Of a stretch of DNA of 64,000 bases, positions 58,993 to 64,000 are shown piece by piece (positions within the stretch are counted from its first letter, which is position 1; each line of letters opens with the position of its first letter). The stretch spans positions 213,258 through 277,257 of the forward strand of contig NZ_FOZD01000003.1 of NCBI RefSeq assembly GCF_900113185.1, given 5' to 3'. Position numbers and translations under genes: made by a program. The stretch comes from Agromyces sp. CF514. GTDB taxonomy: Bacteria > Actinomycetota > Actinomycetes > Actinomycetales > Microbacteriaceae. Under the pieces are notes generated by a model. It saw nothing but the letters and a program-made list of their open reading frames with translations, did no database searches and had not been told where the DNA came from.

Positions 58993-61062
58993 TCAGACCT
59001 GCTCGTCGACCGGTGCCTCGAACTGCGCGTTGTAGAGGCGGTAGTACGCGCCCTTCGCGGCGAGCAGCTGCGTGTGCGAGCCCTGCTCGACGATCGAGCC
59101 GTCCTCCATCACGAGGATCACGTCGGCGTCGCGGATCGTCGAGAGCCGGTGCGCGATGACGAAGCTCGTGCGGTTCTCGCGCAGGGCGGCCATGGCCTTC
59201 TGCACGAGCACCTCGGTGCGCGTGTCGACCGAGCTCGTCGCCTCGTCGAGGATCAGCACGTTCGGCCGGGCGAGGAACGCCCTGGCGATGGTGATGAGCT
59301 GCTTCTCGCCGGCCGAGAGGTTGCCGGCCTCGTCGTCGAGCACGGTGTCGTACCCGTCGGGCAGTGCGTGCACGAACCGGTCGACGTAGGCGGCCACGGC
59401 CGCTGCGAGGATCTCCTCCTCGGTGGCATCCGGTCGCCCGTAGGCGATGTTGTCGCGGATCGTGCCCCCGAACAGCCAGGTGTCCTGCAGCACCATGCCC
59501 GTGCGCGAGCGCAGGTCGTCGCGGGTCATGTCGTTGATGTCGACGCCGTTGTAGGTGATGCGACCCGAGTCGACGTCGTAGAACCGCATGATGAGGTTCA
59601 CGAGCGTCGTCTTGCCTGCACCCGTCGGCCCGACGATCGCGACCGTCGAGCCCGGCTCGGCCACGAGGTCCATGTGCTCGATGAGCGGCTTGTCGGGCGA
59701 GTAGCTGAACGAGACGTCCTCGAACGCCAGGCGCGCGCCGGCCTCGCCGCCTTCCGCGACGGATGCCGGTGACGCCGGCGTCTCGGGGTCGGCGTCCTGC
59801 TCGTCTGCGTCGAGCAGCTCGAAGATGCGCTCGGCGCTCGCGACGCCCGACTGCAGCAGGTTGGCCATGGAGCCGAGCTGGCTGAGCGGCTGCGTGAACT
59901 GGCGGGAGTACTGGATGAACGCCTGCACGTCGCCGAGCCGCATGGTGCCGCCGGCGACCATGAGCCCGCCCACGACGGCGATGGCGACATATACGAGGTT
60001 CCCGACGAACATCATGGCCGGCATGATGATGCCCGACACGAACTGGGCGCCGAAGCTCGCCGTGTACAGCTCGTCGTTCTTGGCGTCGAATGCCTCGTCG
60101 ACCTCCTTCTGGCGGCCGAACACCTTGACGAGCGAGTGCCCCGTGAAGGTCTCCTCGATCCGTGCGTTGAGCATGCCGGTGTGCTTCCACTGGGCGGCGA
60201 ACATCTTCTGCGATCGCTTCGCGATGACGACCGTGATGACCGCCGAGAGGGGGATCGTCACGAGCGCCACGAGGGCGAGCACTGGCGAGATGGTGAACAT
60301 CATGACCAGCACGCCGACGACCGTCAGCAGCGAGGTCAGCATCTGGCTCATGGTCTGCTGCAGGCTCTGCGACACGTTGTCCATGTCGTTGGTGACCCGC
60401 GAGAGCACCTCGCCGCGCTGCATGCCGTCGAAGTACTTCAACGGCAGGCGGTTGATCTTCTCCTCGACGTCCTCGCGCAGGCGGTACACCGTGCGCTGGA
60501 TTGCGCCGTTCAGCACCCAGCCCTGCAGCCACATGAACAGCGAGGCCAGCAGGTAGAGCGCGAGCACGCCCATGAGCACCATGCCGAGCGCCTGGAAGTC
60601 GATGCCCGCACCGACGCTGAAGTCGTTCATCGCCGAGACCATGTTGGCGATGTCGTCCTGACCGGCGGCCCGCAGCATCTCGACGGCCTGCGCCTGCGTG
60701 GTGCCGGCCGGCATCTGCCCGCCGAGTGCCGACGAGACGACGCCCTCGAAGATGATGTTCGTGCCCTCGCCGAGCAGTTTCGGCCCGAGCACGCTGAAGA
60801 CGACGCCGATGATGGCGAGCACGGTCACGCTGATGACGGGCCACGCCTCGGGGCGGAGCCGCCCGATGAGCCGCTTCGCCGACGGCCAGAAGTCGATGGC
60901 CTTCTGCACGGGCGCCTGCGCGCCGCCGCCGAACGGACCGCCGCCGCGGCGGGGAGGTGCGGCGGGCGCGGGCGCCGCCTCGGCCTCCGAGGCGACCTCG
61001 GCCTGGGTGGCCGCGCTGATCGAGCCGGTATCGGGCTGTGCGTCGCGCTGCTCGGTGGTCAT
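58993..61062 (-). CDS. ABC exporter half-transporter, canonical-ATPase subunit
   Basis: A 689-residue type IV ABC half-transporter: a disordered N terminus of about 50 residues, a six-helix membrane domain, and an ATPase domain with Walker A GPTGAGKTT, Walker B VLILDEATSSVD (catalytic Glu kept), switch His in IAHRLSTI. Its signature reads LSAGE rather than LSGGQ. With the preceding gene it forms a heterodimer like TM287/288, in which this is the canonical half. ATG at 61062 overlaps the partner stop (ATGA). Confidence 0.9.
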   Translation of the reverse strand: MTTEQRDAQPDTGSISAATQAEVASEAEAAPAPAAPPRRGGGPFGGGAQAPVQKAIDFWPSAKRLIGRLRPEAWPVISVTVLAIIGVVFSVLGPKLLGEGTNIIFEGVVSSALGGQMPAGTTQAQAVEMLRAAGQDDIANMVSAMNDFSVGAGIDFQALGMVLMGVLALYLLASLFMWLQGWVLNGAIQRTVYRLREDVEEKINRLPLKYFDGMQRGEVLSRVTNDMDNVSQSLQQTMSQMLTSLLTVVGVLVMMFTISPVLALVALVTIPLSAVITVVIAKRSQKMFAAQWKHTGMLNARIEETFTGHSLVKVFGRQKEVDEAFDAKNDELYTASFGAQFVSGIIMPAMMFVGNLVYVAIAVVGGLMVAGGTMRLGDVQAFIQYSRQFTQPLSQLGSMANLLQSGVASAERIFELLDADEQDADPETPASPASVAEGGEAGARLAFEDVSFSYSPDKPLIEHMDLVAEPGSTVAIVGPTGAGKTTLVNLIMRFYDVDSGRITYNGVDINDMTRDDLRSRTGMVLQDTWLFGGTIRDNIAYGRPDATEEEILAAAVAAYVDRFVHALPDGYDTVLDDEAGNLSAGEKQLITIARAFLARPNVLILDEATSSVDTRTEVLVQKAMAALRENRTSFVIAHRLSTIRDADVILVMEDGSIVEQGSHTQLLAAKGAYYRLYNAQFEAPVDEQV

Positions 61063-62795
61063 GCTGCGGCCTCCTCGGCGCTGAGCTGGCTGGAGACGAT
61101 CTCCTCGTAGGTGGGCGAGCTCGCGAGGAGCTCCTCGTGGGTGCCGCGGGCGACGATCTCGCCGTGCTCGAGCACGAGGATCTGGTCGGCGTCGACGATG
61201 CTCGAGACCCGCTGGGCGACCACGAACATCGAGGCGTCTCCGATGTCGGCGCGGAGGGCGCGGCGCAGGCGGCCGTCGGTCGCGACGTCGAGTGCCGAGA
61301 ACGAGTCGTCGAAGACGTAGATCTCCGGTCGTTTCACGAGCGCCCTCGCGATCGCCAGTCGTTGGCGCTGTCCGCCCGAGACATTGGTGCCGCCCTGCGC
61401 GATGGGGGCGTCGAGGCCTCCCTTCAGCGCCGAGACGAACCCGCGCGCCTGAGCCACCTCGAGCGCGTGCCAGAGCTCGTCGTCCGTGGCATCCGGCTTT
61501 CCGTATCGCAGGTTGGAAGCGACCGTGCCCGAGAACAGGTAGGGCTTCTGCGGCACCAGCCCGATGCGCTCCCAGAGTGCGTCGGGCTCGAGGTCGCGCA
61601 CGTCGACGCCGTCGATGCGCACGCTGCCCTCGGTCGCGTCGAAGAGCCGGGGGAGCAGGTTGACGAGGGTCGTCTTGCCTGCGCCGGTGCTGCCGATGAC
61701 CGCCGTCGTCGTGCCCGGCTCGGTCAGGAAGGTCAGGTTGCGCAGCACGGGGGATTCGGCACCGGGGTAGGCGAAGCTCACGTCGTCGAGCTCGATCGCG
61801 CCGTGCATGCTGAGCTCGCGGGCGGGCTGCAGCGGGGGCACGACGCTCGAGGTCGTGTCGAGCACCTCGCCGATGCGGTCGGCGCTCACCGACGCGCGCG
61901 GGATCATCACGGCCATGAACGTCGCCATCATGACGGCCATGAGGATCTGCATCAGGTACTGCAGGAATGCCATGAGGGTTCCGACCTGCATGCTGCCGTC
62001 CTCGATGCGGAATGCGCCGAACCACAGCACCGCGACGCTCGACACGTTGAGCACGGCCATCACGACCGGGAACATGAGGGCCATGAGGCGACCGGCGCGA
62101 GTCGCGACATCCGTGATCTCGGCATTCGCGACCTCGAATCGGTCGCGTTCCTCCGGCTCGCGCACGAAGGCGCGGATCACCCTGATGCCGGTCAGCTGCT
62201 CGCGGAGCACGAGGTTCACGCGGTCGATCTTCTTCTGCATGACCCGGAACAGCGGCACCATGCGCGTCACGATGAGGCCGACGGCGATGAGCAGCACGGG
62301 CACGCTGATCGCGATGAGCCACGACAGCTCGAGGTCCTGCTGCATGGCCATGATCACCCCGCCGATCGCGAGGATCGGAGCCGAGACGAGCATGGTCGAC
62401 GTCATGAGCACGAGCATCTGCACCTGCTGCACGTCGTTCGTCGTGCGCGTGATGAGCGATGGGGCGCCGAACTTCGAGACCTCGCGCTCCGAGAACTCGC
62501 CGACCTTGCGGAACACCCCGCGACGGAGGTCCCGGCCGACGGCCATGGCGACCTTCGCGCCGAAGTAGACGGCGGTGATCGAGCAGGCGACCTGGAGCAG
62601 GGTGATGAGCAGCATCCAGCCGCCCGTCGTCAGGATGTACGCGGTGTCGCCGGTGGCGACGCCCTGGTCGATGATGTCGGCGTTGAGCGTCGGCAGGTAC
62701 AGGGAGGCCATCGACTGCGCGAGTTGGAACACGATGACGCCCACGACCAGCCCCCAGTACGGCTGGACGTAGCGCTTCAACAGGGTGAGGAGCAT
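61059..62795 (-). CDS. ABC exporter half-transporter, degenerate-site subunit
   Basis: A 578-residue half-transporter: six helices and an ATPase domain with Walker A GSTGAGKTT and signature VSGGQRQR. Walker B is YVFDDSFSALD, with Asp where the catalytic Glu is expected, and the switch reads AQRVSS with Gln for His. Together these mark the non-catalytic site of heterodimeric exporters. ATG at 62795 follows the TetR stop codon by 13 bases; the frame is open further upstream but overlaps tetR. Confidence 0.9.
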   Translation of the reverse strand: MLLTLLKRYVQPYWGLVVGVIVFQLAQSMASLYLPTLNADIIDQGVATGDTAYILTTGGWMLLITLLQVACSITAVYFGAKVAMAVGRDLRRGVFRKVGEFSEREVSKFGAPSLITRTTNDVQQVQMLVLMTSTMLVSAPILAIGGVIMAMQQDLELSWLIAISVPVLLIAVGLIVTRMVPLFRVMQKKIDRVNLVLREQLTGIRVIRAFVREPEERDRFEVANAEITDVATRAGRLMALMFPVVMAVLNVSSVAVLWFGAFRIEDGSMQVGTLMAFLQYLMQILMAVMMATFMAVMIPRASVSADRIGEVLDTTSSVVPPLQPARELSMHGAIELDDVSFAYPGAESPVLRNLTFLTEPGTTTAVIGSTGAGKTTLVNLLPRLFDATEGSVRIDGVDVRDLEPDALWERIGLVPQKPYLFSGTVASNLRYGKPDATDDELWHALEVAQARGFVSALKGGLDAPIAQGGTNVSGGQRQRLAIARALVKRPEIYVFDDSFSALDVATDGRLRRALRADIGDASMFVVAQRVSSIVDADQILVLEHGEIVARGTHEELLASSPTYEEIVSSQLSAEEAAA

Positions 62796-62808
62796 GCGGT
62801 GCGGCTTT

Positions 62809-63537
62809 CTACGCGGAGACGGATGCGGTGGACGGCGATGCGGTGGACGGCGGCACGGTGGGCGGCGCGGTGGAGGGCGGCACGATGAAGGGCGAGTCGA
62901 TGACGGATGCCGCGGCGCGGCGTTCGTCGGCGGGTGCGGGCGTGCCGCCGGCATCCGCTCGTGCCGAGAACCCGTGCAGGAGCAGTTCGCTGATCTCGCC
63001 CGCGGGCACGATGTCGCCGTTGGTGATCATCGGGTGCGTCATCGAGAAGGTCGCGTACCGGATGAACTGGGCCGCACGCCGCGGTGGGACGGCGAGCTGC
63101 TCGCGGTGCGGCAGCAGCACGTCGGTGATCGCCTGGATGACGGGCTCGTTGTCCGGCGGGCGCCGCTTGGCCTGTTCGGGGGTGCGCTCGTGGAAGCCGA
63201 GGATCGCGACGAGCGCGAAGATCTGCTCGGTGCGGTGCTGCGTGAGCTCGACGATGGTGCGGATCACGTCCTCGAGCTCGGCGGACGCCGGGATCTCCCG
63301 GATCGCGTCGACCATGGAGGTCGCCTCGATGTGCCGGTGGATCGAGTCGTGGATGAGCTCGTCCTTGTCCTGGAACACGGAGTACAGCGTGCCCTCGGCC
63401 ACCCCGGCCGCCTCGGCGAGCTGCTTGCTGGTCACGTCGCGCCCGTACTGCACGAGCAGCGGCACCGCCGCGTCCATGATCGAGGCGCGTCGCTCGTCGC
63501 GACTCAGCGGCTTCGCCCGTCGTGTGCGTTCGGTCAT
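62809..63537 (-). CDS. TetR family regulator of the ABC exporter operon
   Basis: A 242-residue TetR regulator: HTH DVTSKQLAEAAGVAEGTLYSVFQDKDELI (about 32-60), then a helical ligand domain. The last 40 residues are a Pro/Ser/Thr-rich tail encoded by short GGCGG/GGTGG repeats. First gene of an operon with the two ABC genes; its promoter carries a near-perfect palindrome that this protein most likely binds. Confidence 0.88.
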   Translation of the reverse strand: MTERTRRAKPLSRDERRASIMDAAVPLLVQYGRDVTSKQLAEAAGVAEGTLYSVFQDKDELIHDSIHRHIEATSMVDAIREIPASAELEDVIRTIVELTQHRTEQIFALVAILGFHERTPEQAKRRPPDNEPVIQAITDVLLPHREQLAVPPRRAAQFIRYATFSMTHPMITNGDIVPAGEISELLLHGFSARADAGGTPAPADERRAAASVIDSPFIVPPSTAPPTVPPSTASPSTASVSA

Positions 63538-63544
63538 GAGTGCG

Positions 63545-63573
63545 ATCATAACTGAATGAGCGCTCACTCAGAA
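63545..63573 (-). promoter_or_regulatory. TetR operator and promoter of the ABC exporter operon
   Basis: TGAATGAGCGCTCACTCA (63553-63570) is a palindrome with one mismatched pair. Minus-strand TATGAT (63550-63545) seven bases before the ATG gives a leaderless start; TTCTGA (63573-63568) may be the -35, 17 bases upstream. The palindrome fills the spacer, so bound repressor excludes RNA polymerase. Confidence 0.75.
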
Positions 63574-64000
63574 GACTCATCGCAGATGAGCGGCTGTTTC
63601 GAGGTGGCCTGTTCGAGCGAGCGGATGCCGGCGGCGGGCGCGGATGTCGGCCGTCACCGCGGAGCGCGGGCGCCCCGGCTCACGTGCGACACGCCCGGGG
63701 TGTGTGTTGGATTTGTGTGGTCGGGGTGGGGGTGCGTATGTTTATCCATGTCGCCGCGGCGGTCGGGTCTTCGGGCCGGATGGTCGGGTGCGGTTCTAGC
63801 CAAATAACCTCGAAGGCGCAGGAATGCGACTCGGTGATTTCAAGTCTAGGATTGAACCTTTCTCCTCTTGGTGTTCTCAGCTGGTTTCCGGTTTGGGTGT
63901 GCTGGGTGGTGGTATGGTTGGCAGGTTGCCCTGAATTGCAGGTCCACGGGTTGTGGGTGTCTGGTTTTGTGGCGTCTGGTTCTTGAGAACTCAACAGCGT
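63571..64000 (+). promoter_or_regulatory. Upstream and leader region of an rRNA operon
   Basis: These 430 bases hold no credible gene. The base composition shifts from about 63690 on (more T, many TGG/GTG runs). The extreme right end carries GTTCTTGAGAAC (63979-63990), a palindrome followed by TCAACAGCGT, which is the conserved leader sequence before 16S rRNA in actinobacteria. TATGGT (63913-63918) is one -10 candidate, about 70 bases upstream; I could not fix a matching -35. The 16S gene itself would begin beyond the window. Confidence 0.75.

Noticed and set aside
63556..63994. Several short open frames upstream of the rRNA leader, both strands
   Set aside because: Low-information composition, no Shine-Dalgarno, and they lie in the rRNA promoter and leader region.
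1..64000. CRISPR arrays, insertion sequences, prophage or integrase genes
   Set aside because: No regularly spaced short repeats, no transposase or integrase motifs, and no att-like duplications were found in any frame I read.

Overview
The window is about 70% G+C chromosomal DNA from an actinobacterium, most likely a member of the Microbacteriaceae (Micrococcales). The evidence is the codon use, many GTG starts with 4-base stop/start overlaps, leaderless promoters, an IdeR/DtxR-type iron box, a DUF3073 gene close to purM, an LAxTG-type sorting signal, and a last 20 bases that read as the conserved actinobacterial rRNA leader. No phage, IS element, CRISPR array or tRNA gene was found. About 60 protein genes are supported. 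The window ends a short way before a 16S rRNA gene.

Layout. 0-3 kb: DUF3817 membrane protein, apt, an acyl-CoA ligase. 3-12 kb: a tightly overlapped phosphonate uptake and breakdown operon (phnD, phnC, a fused phnE, FAD oxidoreductase, phosphonatase-like HAD hydrolase, zinc alcohol dehydrogenase, small membrane protein), with a divergent GntR/UTRA regulator and a DMT exporter. 12-16 kb: purS-purQ, then a PadR regulator with a DHA2-type drug exporter. 16-22 kb: a tryptophan-to-anthranilate operon (tryptophan 2,3-dioxygenase, amidohydrolase, kynureninase) divergent from a TetR regulator, then a VOC protein. 22-27.7 kb: purC, purD and small genes including an Imm-5-like protein. 27.7-35.2 kb: a heme/iron locus, hmuTUV divergent from a 1371-residue HtaA-domain surface protein, with two iron boxes between them. 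35-44 kb: purF, purM, DUF3073 and housekeeping enzymes. 44-52.7 kb: a KimA-like permease, a CrcB fluoride channel pair, a MerR/TipAS regulator, a DUF4097-PadR pair and the yczE-yczR pair. 52.7-55.4 kb: a chaplin-like repeat surface protein with an LASTG anchor and a second secreted protein. 55.5-63.6 kb: an RND exporter and a heterodimeric ABC exporter with its TetR regulator. 63.6-64 kb: rRNA operon upstream region.

Gene cooperation. The phn genes outline a route in which PhnCDE imports a phosphonate, the FAD enzyme may turn an aminophosphonate into a phosphonoaldehyde, the HAD enzyme cleaves the C-P bond and the dehydrogenase handles the aldehyde; no PhnW transaminase is present. HtaA and HmuTUV form a surface-to-cytoplasm heme relay under iron control. 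Six purine genes (purS, purQ, purC, purD, purF, purM) lie at four places. Several exporters sit next to their own PadR or TetR regulators with visible palindromic operators.

Cross-cutting signals worth attention are a recurring -10/6-nt/start-codon leaderless promoter layout, strong enrichment of the octamer CGGATGYC, a dispersed palindromic element that has entered the end of the RND gene, and the chaplin-like array with an exact 129-bp internal duplication.
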